Assembly: GCA_038087015.1 (NCBI GenBank)
Contig: JASBNA010000098.1
Coordinates: 1 to 64,000, forward strand
DNA from: Cerrena zonata
Lineage: Eukaryota; Basidiomycota; Agaricomycetes; Polyporales; Cerrenaceae
DNA length: 64,000 bases
Reading direction: 5' to 3'
Within the stretch, counting starts at the first letter, position 1; each line of letters starts with the position of its first letter. Of the stretch, positions 1 through 13,400 are shown piece by piece. The translations under genes and the position numbers were made by a program. Below the pieces are notes generated by a model that was given only the letters and a program-made list of their open reading frames with translations, had not been told where the DNA came from and searched no databases.

Positions 1-1252
1 ACCGTTGGGGTATCGCTTGAGATTATAGTCGAGAATCTTCTGGGCCATGCTAATGTCGACTCCCTCATAGGTGAAAGAAGACCAAACAAGATGGAATATC
101 AACAATGTCATGTCACAAATCGACCGCCGCACACCCTCCTGTTCTAATGGCATAGTTCCATTGAGATTGAATTGTAGGAAGTTATTTCTGGTCTTACCGT
201 GTGTAATACTGGGTTCATGTGAGTCCTTTGTCCAACCGCCCGCTTTGTATAGGATATCTAGGCCATACTGTCGGTCCCCCCGGTAGCCGAATAATTCTAT
301 GAGGGTCACGAGCCTCGAAGGCATCATAGAAAGAACAAGGTTAGAGGAGCCTACTCCCATATAGACACCAGACCGGAAGTGAGGGTCAATAGACTTGTCT
401 TCAGGACCTTGGCCACGGGCAGTTGCTTCCGCATCTACTACTTCCAAATATTTACCTAGTTGTCGATAAATGTTGAAGGCTGTTCTCATGTTTAAGCTAT
501 ATTTCCATTCAATTTCATGTAGGAGGGATCGAAGGAATTATAACTCACGCTTCTTTAATAAAAGCAAGCCAGTCTCCGGAATACGCTATACCAACAACTG
601 CCTATTCCACCGTAAATATATTGAATCAATGGACGTTATCAGGTTGGGATAGACTAACCCTCTCAAATAAGCTCTCTGCGTAAACCAGTTCGGCATGTCG
701 CTCGACAGGCGTCATGCTCTTAATCCAGCCTACTCCAGAAGTGTTGAGAGACCCTACTACCAAACCCACAAGACGGGTGGGTAACGATGCGGCACGTTTC
801 CGATGCTGATAGGCTATAGCGCTTCCGCGTTTGAGGTGGCCTAAAGCAGCGAGTAGGTCCTGCACTAGAAGTCAGTATACCTAACATAAGGTAGGTATTT
901 AGAGTAAGCAGGACACACCTCGTCCTCAAAAGACATCAGTGACTTAACGCATTGGATCAGACCAATACCGGTTGAAAAGTACATTCGTTCACTACATGAT
1001 CGAAGGTAAACTATTGATAGCCTAGTGATGAGAGGATTGGACGTACGCTGTAGGATCACATTTATGACAATAATCCTCCGACTCTACCATATGGGACGCA
1101 AGAAAGAGGTGTAATGCATAAGCAACTCCCGGCAAGTCGTCAAGAGCCTGTTCTTGAGTGTACCTCCCCTGAGGAGCAGGTGGTTCTGCAACCCAAGGAA
1201 TTAATGGTGGCGCAATTCCATTCATCCTGGGCAAGCTCGAGTTTGATTGCAA
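1..1252 (-). CDS. IML2/TTC39-type TPR-repeat protein (5' part; 3' end beyond the left edge)
   Basis: The family (yeast Iml2, animal TTC39) is linked to lipid droplets and inclusion-body clearance. Exons read on the minus strand splice into one continuous match. The start region ends in YCHKCDPTA, followed after an intron by ERMYFSTGIGLIQCVKSLM. Next come an exon with the family signature SMTPVERHAELVYAES (about 650-860), YSGDWLAFIKEA, then FNIYRQLGKY (about 475). The stretch nearest the edge reads MAQKILDYNLKRYPNG, strongly diagnostic of this family. The ATG at 1252 is the first in frame, but a start further up is not excluded because fungal Iml2 proteins are often longer at the N terminus. 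The gene is divergent from the mannosidase at 1603, with about 350 bp between. The C-terminal half lies outside the window. No internal stop was seen after splicing. Confidence 0.8.
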
Positions 1253-1602
1253 TTAGAGAAAGATGTGAAACATATGCACTGTTCGTTCTAGAGGTCGTGA
1301 AAGTTGGTGCACAACGTTCAGGGCGCTGGCGCTTCGCATTTCTGTGACGACCCGCAAGAAATACGAATGGCTCACTCAATTTTATCATGAATCGAGGTGT
1401 GTAGGCCACCATTTGAAGTGAATTCTAATATGTTATGTATTAATGATTCAGAGGAGTACTCTCTGTGAACAGACCTACGGTATAAGTTGTAAGGCTGGTG
1501 CATGATTATAATAGACGCCCTTACCCCGCATTCAACATGCCTACCGTTCGGTTAACAACTTAACGTTGCCAACGACGTCGACGTCGACCACGACTCCTTA
1601 CC
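1253..1602. promoter_or_regulatory. Intergenic region between divergent IML2-like and alpha-mannosidase genes
   Basis: About 350 bp separate the two divergent starts and must hold both promoters if the starts are right. No clear TATA box or tandem motif stands out. Confidence 0.35.
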
Positions 1603-4600
1603 ATGGCTTGTAATCATCACCACCAACGTGCTGCGGAATATCCTGCTCTGAACTACACGCCTGGGAGCAAATGGATCAAGAAACTTACCAAAGATCGTCT
1701 CTCGACATTTACAGGAGGTCACTTCAGTGATGTGAACTTGTCGTCGATACTCTTCACTCATCGTTTGAGTGACTCGAAGCACGTCAAGCTGGAGGTCTGG
1801 AGTGCCCCGGGGCTTACGAAACCCTCGTTTGGAGAGGCGTTGAAGCAGAAGTTCAAACCAGCCAAGAAGGGCGATTCGTTTGGTCCTTCTTGTGAGTTCT
1901 ATCAATGTAATCAACGATCAACGAGCCTAACCCAGATTTAGGGACGAACCATTGGTGGAAGGTTAGCCTTGCCATCCCCGCAGACTTTGAGAAATATGAG
2001 CGAGTACAATGTCAGTATTGTTATCTTGAACTCTTTATACTGCTCTGGTCGTCTCGATCATGCCAAGCCCATGTGATTCTTGACTTCCAAACTTATGGGG
2101 GGACTTGGAGTCTAACGACAATCAGTCTCTGAATGAATATCAAACATCTAATACTAATGGATTTGTCTTAATTCTAGTCGAATTTGACCCTGGTTGTGAA
2201 GCTATGATTTATAGCACCGACGGTATACCCCTGCAAGGCATTACTGGAGGCTGGGGTGGTGACCGTCGTGTCGAATACCTCATTCCCCCAGAAGCCCTCA
2301 AGGCCGGAAAGCATGACATCATTATCGAGTCTAGTTGTAACGGAATGTTCGGTGTTCCTTGGGATGGCGACACTATCTCTCCCCCTGATGCAAGTCAATA
2401 TATTTGGAGAGTGAATGTAATATTGACTCCTAGCCTCTAGATGAATCGGTACTTCTCCCTTGGCTCAGCAGACATTGTAGTTCCTAATCAAGAAGCCTGG
2501 GGATTACTTGCTGATTTCACGACACTGCGCGAAATTGCAGATACCCTTCCAGGGAATACTGCCCTCCAGAACAAGGCCCTCACCGTCGCCAATGAAATTA
2601 TGAATGTCTTCAACAACCGTGATCTATCTAGCATCAAGGATGCCCGTAAGTTGGCTGAAGAAGTGTTCGGTGAAGGCTGGGAAAAGAAGGGCGAGAAGAT
2701 CTACGACGAGGGTGCCAAGAAGGCCCAAGTGTGGGGTATCGGTTATTGCCATATCGATACTGCATGGTAGGATTGCCTCGTTTTACTGAAAAGAATTGGA
2801 CTAAAGTGATTTATTTAGGCTGTGGCCATACAGTGTCACTCAACAAAAGGTGGCTCGTTCATGGTCAACTCAAGTCGACTTAATGAATCGTTACCCAGAG
2901 CATCGATTCACTTGTAGTCAAGCACAACAATACAAGTGGCTTGAGGAACTGTACCCGCCTCTCTTCGAGCGTGTCAAAGAGAAGGTCCTCGAAGGCAAAT
3001 TCCACTTAGTCGGTGGGTCTTGGGTCGAGAACGATTCGAACATGCCTTCCGGTGAAGCTCTTGCACGTCAGTTCCTTTACGGGCAGCGCTATTTTGAAGC
3101 GAAGTTTGGAATCCGTTGCGAGACGGCGTGGTTACCTGATTCATTTGGTCTAACTGGTGCCTTACCCCAGTTGATCAGATTGGCAGGTATGAAGTATTTC
3201 TTCACACAGAAGCTTTCTTGGAACAACATGTAAGTGATAAAATAATGTCTTGACTGAAAATATTGACAAATGCATTCAGCAATGTCTTCCCTCATTCGAC
3301 ATTCAACTGGGTGGGTATCGATGGTACCCAGGTTCTTTGTCATATGACGCCTGTTGGTTAGTGTACCCCCTCTTCTCTATGAAATCTGTCTTATATTCTC
3401 TCTAGACACATACACCGCACAAGCCACTGTAGGAGATGTAAACAAGGGTATTTCGAATCATAAGGTACGTTGCAATATCTTCTCTTCTGAATGTCACTGG
3501 CTGATCTCGTCCAGAACTTGGAATCCTCTGATATGTCCCTTCTCGTATTCGGGAACGGCGACGGCGGAGGAGGTCCACTTGCAAAGATGTTGGATAATGT
3601 AGGTCATGGATTTCGTATTTCTCCGAAAGTAATTGACAGATTCAATTTCAGCTTCGTCGAACTCGAGCTGCGAGTAACGAATCTCGTGAACTGCCTCCTG
3701 TCAATATGGGTCACTCAGTTGAGGATTTCTTCGACACCCTTTTAGAGGACTCTGATGCCGGCTCGAAGTTGCCAAACTGGTGAGTCAATGTAATTGTACA
3801 TGTATAGATGGGTGAATGATGGATTTGGGCGTGCATAGGAAAGGCGAACTTTACCTTGAAGTAAGTTTATAGTTGACTCGTAGCTCAAATGGTTACTTAT
3901 CTCGTTTATTCTATTTTAGTTCCACCGAGGTACCTACACCTCGCACAGCTCTATCAAGCAGGGTAATCGCCATACAGAAATTTTACTTAGGGATGTGGAG
4001 GTCAGTCGTATCTATCATCCACTAAAACCTATTTACTGGAACAATCATCTTTAGCACATTGCAACGCTCGCGTCACTGTATAAGTTCCATAAGTCAGACT
4101 ATGTGTACCCCAAACCCACAATTGACGATTGTTGGGAAAAGGTTCTTTTGAATCAATGTAAGCTTCTTGTGGAATCGTTATTGGTACAATACTGATGCCA
4201 CTTTTGTAGTCCACGATGGTAAGTATTATTATGCTGTGCTATAAGATTCCTAAATTAATATTTCGATTGCCAGTCCTCCCTGGTTCAGCTATGTAAGTAC
4301 CCCATACTCATACGACGATTTAGACCTCATTCTGAACATTTTCCATCAGTGGCATGGTTTACGATGACGCAGAGAAACTTTACTCCGAAGTTCGGAAAGA
4401 CGGCAAACACATGATTAACGAAGCTTTCAAAGCTCTGTTCCCGTCATCCTCTGACGTTGCTGCAGGCAATATCGTTGCTTATAACACCACCTTCTTCCCT
4501 CGTCGTGATGTCGTCAAGATCCCACTTGCAGGTAATGGATCGCGACTGAGGAATCAGGTTGTCCAAGCTTCGAAAGATGGCTCGTATGGATATGCCTTGT

Positions 4601-6415
4601 TAGATGGTTCCAACGGGGGACATATTTCGCGCCCAACTGGCTTGTTTGCGGATTGTTTACCTGTTTCTGGTGGGTGTTTCTCCTCGTTTTGAGTAATACG
4701 TTTGGGCTAACTAATTGTTTCTCTTAGTTTTGACGAATGGTAAAGGTCACTTCGTCCTAAGAAACTCTAGCGTGCAACTTACCATAAACGACGGTCGAAT
4801 CACGAGTCTCTATGATGTTGATCTTGAGTACGTCAACTTTCATCCTATAACCCTAGAGAAAGATCTCAAGTTTCAATTGCTTCCAGCCGCGAATTGATTC
4901 CCAAGGGACAAAGTGGTGGTTTGGTGATTTTCGACGATAGGCCGAATTACTGGGATGCTTGGGGTATGACTTAAATAATTCTGTACCCACATCACGGCTA
5001 ACTATTTATATTAGATGTTGAAATCCACCATCTCGAAACCGCGGAACTCATCAAGTTTGAAAATATCTCGGTCGTCGCTGAGGGCCCTCTCCGTGCTTCT
5101 CTGAAGGCTGAGACAAAGTATGGAGACAGTACGATTTCTGTTGTTGTATGTCGCCTTTGTTATTTCCAATGTGGAATTTGTCTGATCCGTTTTCTCAGAT
5201 TTCTCTCGACGCAATCACTGGTATATTCTACTTGGTTTATCGAGATAATTTACCTTGCTGACGCAATACTACTAGCTACTCTCAAGAAGGATTCTCGCTC
5301 TTTCTTCACTTTTGATGCTCAGGTTGACTGGCATGAACGTCATAAGTTCCTCAAATGTGAGTACTACTATGTTGCTACCTGGATGTGTTTACCTTAAATA
5401 ATATCATCAGTCGAGGTTCCTCTTGATATTCACAGCGAGGTTGCTACCTATGAGACTCAATTTGGTTTCGTCCAACGACCGACACACAAGAACACGACTT
5501 GGGATGCTGCCAAGTTCGAAGTGTGTGGACACAAGGTATTGAGTTCACCAATAAATGTAGACAAATGTGTTGACCACTTCCTCTAGTTCGCTGACCTGAG
5601 TGAATTTGGATACGGTGTTGCTATTCTCTCAGAATCGAAGTATGGCTTCTCATGCCGTGGCAATATCTTGCGCATATCACTCCTTCGTGCAGGTGTGTGC
5701 AGTGTTTCGTTCAGAATTCTCTCATTCTCACATTTCACGTTAGCTACTGCTCCGGATGCCGAGCAGGATATTGGTAACCACGAATTCTCGTGGGCACTTA
5801 TGCCCCATCAAGGGCACTTCCTCGAGTCTGATGTCCCTATGGCTGCTTACCTCTTCAACTCGCCACTCCATGGTAAATTTATTCTATATCTTGATATAAT
5901 TGCTGTCTCATGGTTGTTGTATAGTTCGTTATGTACCAGACAACATGCTCAACTCGCCGTTGATGCAAGCACATCCTCTCTTCACCATCCACGGCGCTCG
6001 TAACGTTTTCCTCGAGACGATTAAACGTGGTGAAGACGATACATTCGGTATAGCCTCTGACTCTGCTCCTACGGTCGTACTGCGTCTATACGAGGCATTT
6101 GGTGGACACTCCAAAGTTCAACTGAAGATTGCTAGACACTTCCCTGTGGTCAAGGCTAGCATCACTAACTTGCTTGAGGATGAAACCGAGGAACTACAAA
6201 TCTTGCACGCCGAGGATGCGGAGGATAAGTTGACATCGGTGTCTCTGAGCTTCCATGGGTTTGAAGTCAAGACGGTGAAGTTGACCTTGGGCTCTTTTGT
6301 TGGTCTTCAGGATGATCAGTGAGTCCACGAATATTTGCATGTGTTATGTTCGGACACTAATGAGTTCAGCAGGCGTGAGCCCAAGCGCGATAGTTGGGTG
6401 ACCATCGAGAACTAA
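1603..6415 (+). CDS. GH38 alpha-mannosidase (Ams1/MAN2C1 type)
   Basis: Cytosolic/vacuolar class alpha-mannosidase that trims free oligomannosides. The N terminus has the Ams1-type region ([39 protein letters not shown]). The GH38 zinc-site motif [13 protein letters not shown] is split by an intron at about 2767-2819. The nucleophile motif WLPDSFG lies at about 3135. QFHDVLPGSAIGMVYDDA and the C-terminal [16 protein letters not shown] region follow. The product is roughly 1,100 residues over many exons, and the last codons read RDSWVTIEN before TAA at 6413-6415. Checked borders: exon 1 1603-1891, exon 2 1942-2010, exon 3 from 2178. The intron before ATGAATCGG at 2441 reads best as GC-AG. The start fits because family homology begins within a few residues. 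There is no signal peptide, consistent with the cytosolic class. No break was found. Confidence 0.93.
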
Positions 6416-6694
6416 GAAGGTTATCTAATGCCGGACGTTAGTGTGTTTGTAGCTTTTTTTGATATACCTTGAACAGGCCATGTCGAATGCATGGGTGTAA
6501 AATTACTGTTGTACTTATCTGTCGTTTGTTCGAAAATTAAACTTATCGTACCGACGGTCTTGGGTATGATTTCGGCTATACTTTGTGATACATGGCCTGA
6601 CAGCAATATAAATTTATGAACAACACCGAGATTAGGATGACAAAAGGTTAACAATTAAGTCTGACAGCCAAAATAAAAGAGTGCAGGCACTGCT

Positions 6695-8895
6695 CTACAC
6701 AGATTTGGAGCATCTGAGACGTGTCTTATTGGCAAGCCTTTGCGTGCTCATTCTTTTCTCCTCTGCCCGGAGCAAAAAATTGGAGAGTGAATACTCCTGC
6801 GCTCCATTCATGCGCGCGGGCCGTCGATCCAAAGCCTCGTCCTGACAGTCCGTGATCGAGTCAACCAGCTGTTCAAGTGTAGTGTTCGGGTGTATACACC
6901 AGAGGTACTCATCGAGGTCGAGACTCCATGTTAACAGCAAACCACCGACATCAAAAATGACACAGTAGTCCCCCCAATGCATTGTTCGAAATAAGAGAGG
7001 TATCGGCCGGCCGTAGAAGTGACTTGCATTGTCTAATTGCCACAATTTGGGGTTTAATAGCGCAATGCCGGTCAAGTCGCCGCGAAATTTGAATTCATCT
7101 ACCGACCATCCTTCGCCCTGAGGAAGATTATGGATCGCACCACAGACATCGGGACGCTGACTGTGCCAATATCCGAGGGCCTTCGGTGCTGGGCGTCCGT
7201 TGATGATACTACGATTTTTGTTTACATCATCTGCAAGATATGGGAACGGAGGTCCTGGATGGGATGGGATGGCGTCCTAGCAGAGTGAAGGTGGGCGATT
7301 ATCCATATATGAGAGAGAGAGAAAGAAAGTTACCATTGGAAGATGCTTCTCGTCGGCGTGGGGGATTATTTCAATGGGCTTGGCAAGACATTGAGAAATC
7401 ATATGGGGGTCGGAGCCACTGAAGTCGACTACAGCAAGTTCCCCAAAGGCATCTCCCAGGATAAGAATCCCCCTCGCATCGTCATAGTCGTACACACCCA
7501 GTGACAGCATATCAGGAATGGACCCTTCACAACACGGCAGGAGGACAATTTCCGAGGCTATAGCATCGGTACCGGGAGTCATTCTCGTCATAGCAAAGCT
7601 CCCTGGAAGCAAATCTGTTGTAGGAGAGCTCCAGTCTTCATAAGGGGCCTGAACCCAGCAGATATTGTGTCCAGACGGGCTCAACCTGCTTTATGTTGCT
7701 AAGCTCGTAAACTCAAGTTTTTCCAATTCCGGTTGATGGTGCCAGATCTGATGAAGGGAGATATTCCTGCTCTCAAGGTCGTTGTCCACCTCAAAGACTA
7801 AAACACCAGCCGTGCAAGTGATGCACACTCTCAGAGATAACTCTGAGACGTGGAAGAATGCGGAGGTAGTGGAGTGGTTAAGACCTCGAGTGCTCCAGCA
7901 CTGATACTTGTTGTCTTGCAGGACATAAATTTCGATCACTGTAATTCTCACGACAGAAACCCAGCCTTCGCCCATGTGCATTGCAATCGCCCCGCCCTTG
8001 AATGCGAAGTTATAGCATAATTCGTAACTCGGAGATGTAACATGCTTACCTCGAGATCTGGGCCCGGTCGCAGGTTTTTGACAGATCCATCTCTCCAATT
8101 GACTATGCTCGGGATGTTGAGATTGTTGACGAGGGACACGCCGATGGATTCATCTTTCAGGAAACGGATGTGTGCCATGTTGTCCAGTGTTTGCAGACGG
8201 CAGATGCGAGGAGAACCGTTATCGTCTACAATGGATAGAATTTCAATGCTGTCGATCCTGGAGAGTCGTTCAGCAGTAGTTTGGATGAGAGGGAATGAAC
8301 GAACCGTCCACGAAGTTCCAAGGCGAAGATCACTGTGTTTGCTTGCGCGTCGATACATCCTGTCTTCACAGGGGCCGATAGAAATGCTTCGGCAAGTGGG
8401 ACAGGAGTATCGCATGCAGACAGGAGGTGTGGTATAGACCACAGTGTGATGACACTGGTACCAGCATCGGATGATGCCACCAAAAGCCACTCGGAACGGA
8501 CAAGCTGTACCCAAGTGATCGACCGCTTCTGGGTGAGTGGAACGACCACAGGCGTTTCCGACATACATAACCTTCGTTCAAGTCTCAACGCATGGACCAC
8601 CAGCGTTTCGAGATGAAGGGCATCGAGATGGTCGGGATGGTCCCAGTACGGTGCAAAAGGGATCTTGCCCTCCACAATCTGGGTTGTATACAGATGCGTC
8701 CATAGCAGCTTGGCCCGCGATAGCGAATATATGTCTCTGCACGTCTGAAGGAGTTGGAGAAAATTAGGTCATGGCTTGTAGCGTCGACATACGACTTGCC
8801 TGTCTAAATCTGAATATCGAGGACACGTCGAGGCGGAGCAGTAGGTAGAGCAAAATATCATCTGGAAGCGATGTTAGATGTTTTGATGGAGACAT
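6695..8895 (-). pseudogene. F-box/beta-propeller-like gene, left inverted copy, broken by an in-frame TAA
   Basis: The ATG at 8895 opens an F-box (LPDDILLYLLLRLDV, FRFRQ). Then come TCRDIY, a conserved SITWVQLVRSEWLLVASSD segment, and repeat-like blades ending in HFYGRPIPLLFR and the stop at 6695-6697. F-box proteins recruit substrates to SCF ubiquitin ligases; the substrate here is unknown. After removal of the first intron (GC-AG, CAG/gcaagt), the intron near 8250 and the one near 8000-8045, the frame runs to a TAA at 7691-7693. The inverted copy at 14541 has CAA at that codon, so a single C-to-T change explains the stop. The rest is open and matches the other copies, so the decay is recent. 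Its 5' flank is part of the inverted repeat. An unusual splice avoiding the TAA cannot be excluded. Confidence 0.72.
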
Positions 8896-9090
8896 TGCAG
8901 TATCTCTATTCAAGTTGGGGCTGGGGTTTGAGTGTGCAAGTAGGATGGTGGGGAGCAGAAAGACTGACGGGAGCTAGTTCATAATAAGTAGTGACTTGAA
9001 TGATCTACATACTACGTTGTCGGAACGGAACCGAGGGTACCCTTTCCGCATTCCAGGCGAATGTCATCAGGCTTGTATCCGTTCTGAATC
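6695..9090. repeat. Left arm of a large inverted duplication flanking the GH31 gene
   Basis: This segment matches, as its reverse complement, 14380-20803 with the 4.1-kb transposon removed. The match includes about 170 bp of 5' flank beyond the F-box start (GGTACCCT near 9040 and GGTACCCTCGGTTCCG near 14410). The two arms enclose about 5.3 kb containing the alpha-glucosidase gene. Confidence 0.85.
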
Positions 9091-10344
9091 AGGACCGTAA
9101 CACTAAATTAATAATGCGCCTTTTTTTAGCTTGACCTTCATTGCCCTTGAGATGTCGCTCTGGGTCGTTCAATAAAAATGAGTTTGGAGCGATGCTATAT
9201 GACAGCGTTATGTTATTTTACGCCAGCACCGCAGCCGTGTGATCGTGAATCGTGATGAACCTGTAGGATGAACGATTGTCTTCATCCTGGGTAGAGGCTG
9301 TAGCTGAGCCTAATGAACCTGGACGATTTTCAACTTCGAATTTGTCGGTGATCCTTCAAATTCGGTATATCCTCAATCCGATCTCCGTTGACTCCCGAGA
9401 ACTGCTTTGATAAGATAAGGTTGGATAGGCATCACAGCCACTGGCAAGAAAAGACAACATCTTTTTTGAACCCTTTGCGCTTTCAGTATTTCGTTGGTAG
9501 GTAAATGTAAATGGACGCTCTCGCAATCGACTCAAGTCTGGTTGATAATAGTTGTGGTATGATACTAGATGTCAACTCAAACGAGGCTCCGGAGCAAAAC
9601 CTGCAGCTCCCGCTCGTATTTCCGACATCTTCGTCACCCATCTGGATCTTGCTATGCACTGGCAATGGTTTCTTTCCTATCCTTGATCACTACTATCTGA
9701 ATGGTATTCTTTTCGAAGAATCTCGGCCGACATACTAGATGCACTCTGTCGTAGGAAATACTACAAGCTACCTTGGATCCGATGGCCTTTCTAGTTTTCC
9801 GTGGCGGCAATATGCAACTCTTAGCAAGGATTTTGGACACACCCTGGGGTACAAAACCCAAGGACGTAATTGAAAACTTACGCCTTGTCATCTGCACCTC
9901 TGCATTCTCTTCGTGTCACCGCCAGCTCTAGGTTAACGGTCACCAGCTTGTTTCAATAAACCCTATCATTATGCTTAACGCCTAACGGACACGTTCCTAC
10001 TGACTTGACTAACGATGTCAGTCCCAAAATAGCTCATCGATCTACCGTAACAGTGCTTGACCTCGACCGCTTGACCTCGAGAAGAGACTGATGCTGAGTC
10101 ATGGCTATCTGAATCGCCGACGTGTTAGAATCCAAGAAGTAGATTGTATTGTCCCCTATAAATTCTGCAATCTGGAACTCCGACGGGCTTGGGTTCCATT
10201 ACATCATAATACTCATTCGAAGTCCAATGTGACCACATATCAAAGGGGACGCTTTCAATCTTCCCTGTCATACAATATCAGGGGGTCAGAGTCTTTACCT
10301 TATACCTTCCTTGCAACTGATGGAAAGTGGGCCAATTGACGAGC
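9091..10344. other. Intergenic region upstream of the GH31 gene
   Basis: No reading frame here looks like a gene and no repeat was recognised. The 3' part must hold the GH31 promoter. A short direct repeat (cttgacctcga) occurs near 10057-10082. Confidence 0.4.
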
Positions 10345-10351
10345 TATATAA
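10345..10351 (+). promoter_or_regulatory. TATA box of the alpha-glucosidase gene
   Basis: TATATAA lies about 60 bp before the chosen ATG at 10411, with GCCAATT (CCAAT-like) some 14 bp further up at 10331. The spacing suits a short 5' leader and supports the ATG at 10411 over the in-frame ATG at 10327, which would lie upstream of the TATA box. Confidence 0.6.
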
Positions 10352-10410
10352 GAGAGCAGGGTGTAGATTGGGTCTCTATCGTATTCTGGCAACTTTCATC
10401 CAACTCCGAT

Positions 10411-13400
10411 ATGACTGGGTTGGTCTCCACCAGCCTTCTCTTCCTGTTAGGACAGAGCCTCTATGCTTCAGCTGGACAATTTTCAAGCCTCCGACGTGAT
10501 GCTCTACCAAGTGTATCCCAACTGGATGCTACCACATTTTCATTGAACGTGTCTTCATGCCCAGGTATGTCTATATCGTCAATACGTTGATTGAATATAT
10601 GCTAATACACTTGTCTAGGATACACTCTAACCGGGCTGAAAGAGACCGAAACAACACTTTCAGCAGAACTGACTCTCGCCGGCCCCGCCTGCAACGCATT
10701 TGGAAGAGACATCAGTAACTTGACGTTAGAAGTAACGTACGAGTCGACCACGAGGTGAACACAAGACCTCCCCTTCTCTCGCGGTATTAAAATATATACT
10801 CAATTCTTTGTGTCTATGTAGGCTCCACGTGAACATTTTCGACACCGCGAACTCCCAATTTACGATCCCAGGAAACGTCATCTCACTGTCCTCTCCTTCC
10901 CGTTCACAGTCATTGCACAAGAATAACTCTGATCTCGTGTTCAACTTTGACCCTTCCCCATTCGCATTCTGGATCACTCGTCGCTCAAACCCCGATGCTT
11001 TCCCGCTCTTTGACACTCGTGTGTCCTCCCTTCCGGAAACGCCTATCCCTGCTGTCAATGCGAATGGGACAGAAACGGCGTTGGATGGATTCCCGCTGGT
11101 GTTTGAAGATCAGTATTTGCAGTTGAGCTCGGCGTTACCGTTGGATGCAAATATATATGGATTGGGCGAAGTCTTGGCTAGGAGTGGGTTTAGGAGGGAT
11201 GTTGGTACGAATAATGGGGCTGGGACTATACAGACTATGTGGGCGAGGAATGTGGCTGATCCCTTGGATAATAATGTGTAAGCGTTTTCCGTGTCCCCCC
11301 AACTCAAGGTTTGAACTGAATGGATTGTGTTTAATAGTTATGGATCTCATCCCATCTACATGGAGCATCGGTTCAACTCTACGACTAATACATCGGCATC
11401 TCATGGTGTCTTTTTATTCAAGTCAGTCACAACGTCCTCAGTTTCTATTTGAAATTCATTTTCCTACTCATAGTGCGGCTGGTTCGGACATCCTTCTAGT
11501 AACACCACCTTCTTCCAATGTTTCCATAATAGAATACCGTCAACTTGGCGGCACGCTCGACTTTTACTTCTTCTCAGGCCCTTCCCCCCAGAAAGTCATC
11601 GAACAATATGGCGAACTTATCGGGATGCCCACTTGGCAACCTGATTGGGGATTCGGGTTCCATTTATGTCGATGGGGATATTTCAGCTTGAATGAGACCA
11701 AGGAACAGGTGTTGAAAATGCGGGAGGCGAACGTACCCCTTGAAGGTTAGTAGATTCAGACCGACATCTTCCTTTGAATACATTTAGATCTAATTTCTGT
11801 TGCAGTGATGTGGAACGATCTGGATATGTATCTTTCCCGCAGGGATTTTACGAATGACCCGGTTTCATTCCCGATTGAGGATATCAAGGCGTTCATGAAT
11901 GATTTGGTATGTTTCTCTTCATAGAAAATCGTTTATAACCTCACATTCTACCTCAAGGCCGACCATCACCAACGGTTCATCCCTATTGTGGATGCAGCGA
12001 TCGCTCATCAGGTCAACGAAACTGACGATGTACGTTTATGCACTCTACCACCGTTATTAGTGTAGATATAGACGTTGCTAACAATGTTCACAGTACGATC
12101 CGTACACCAGAGGCGTTGAACTGTGAGCACTCAATCTTGTATTATGGTTTAGCCGATTTACTGATCGCACAAACAGAGACACGTTTATTAGAAATCCCGA
12201 CAATTCGCAATATATTGGCCAAGTATGGCCAGGGTATACGGTAAGATACACTTGTGTATCATTTCCAAGGCCTCCCGATTTACGTTCAATTTATACTAGG
12301 TATTCCCTGACTGGTTCTCTGAAAACGTAGTAGAATATTGGACAGAAGCCCTTCGTAACTGGTCCCAGAGCGGAGTCAACTTCTCTGGTATATGGCTTGA
12401 CATGAACGAAGCAGCGTCATACTGCGAAGGATCATGTGGAACTGGTGCCAACTGGACAAATACTAGTGTTCCCTTTATTTTACCCGGGGAACCTGGTATG
12501 CTGGTAACAAACTATCCTGAGGGGTATGTAGTGTCATTCTATTAAAAACCATTTCGCCGATTTCATATTTGATAAGGTATAACTCAAGCATCTGGGGACC
12601 TAGTGGAAACGTTACCATCAACGGAACCCTCACTTTCGGGAACAACGTCGGCCCATCTACGTCTTCCCTCTCCAAACGAGGTCTCGGAGTAGGAGGCCAG
12701 ACCGGACTCGACGTTAATAGACCACCATACACCATTCATAATGGAAATGGTCCCCTTTCTTTCGGGACCGTTGCCGTCAACGCAACTCATGCGGGCGGGA
12801 TAGTTGACATCGACGTCCATAACTTATGGGGTCTGATGGAAGAACGAGCGACGCACCTTGCATTACTCGCTATTCACCCAGGCAAACGTCCATTCATGAT
12901 TAGCCGTTCTACGTTCCCTAGTGCGGGGAAATGGACAGGACATTGGCTTGGTGATAATACGAGTAAGTGGGTATATATGTACATGAGTATCCAAGGCGTG
13001 CTCCAGTTCCAGCTATTCCAAATACCTATGGTCGGTGCCGATACTTGTGGGTTTAGGGATAACACGGATGAGGAGCTATGTAATCGATGGTCGCAACTGT
13101 CTGCGTTTTTGCCATTTTACAGGAACCATAATCAGAGGGGTGCTCTATCTCAGGAACCGTACAGGTGGGACAGTGTAGCTGAAGCATCGCGTAAAGCGAT
13201 CTCTGTGCGATACGCACTGTTGCCATACTGGGTAAGTCTTGAACAATCTATCGAACGGTAGTGTATATACTGACCCTACCTTTATAGTACACTCTATTCG
13301 CTAATTCCTCGTCCTTCGGATCGCCCCCAGTTAGAGCTTTATTCTTTGAGTTCCCAGATGAACCGGAGCTCTTTTCGGTGGATAGACAATTCCTTATTGG

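Noticed and set aside
1140..1412. Minus-strand 90-codon frame as an N-terminal extension of the IML2-like gene
   Set aside because: Different frame from the conserved exon and no family similarity.
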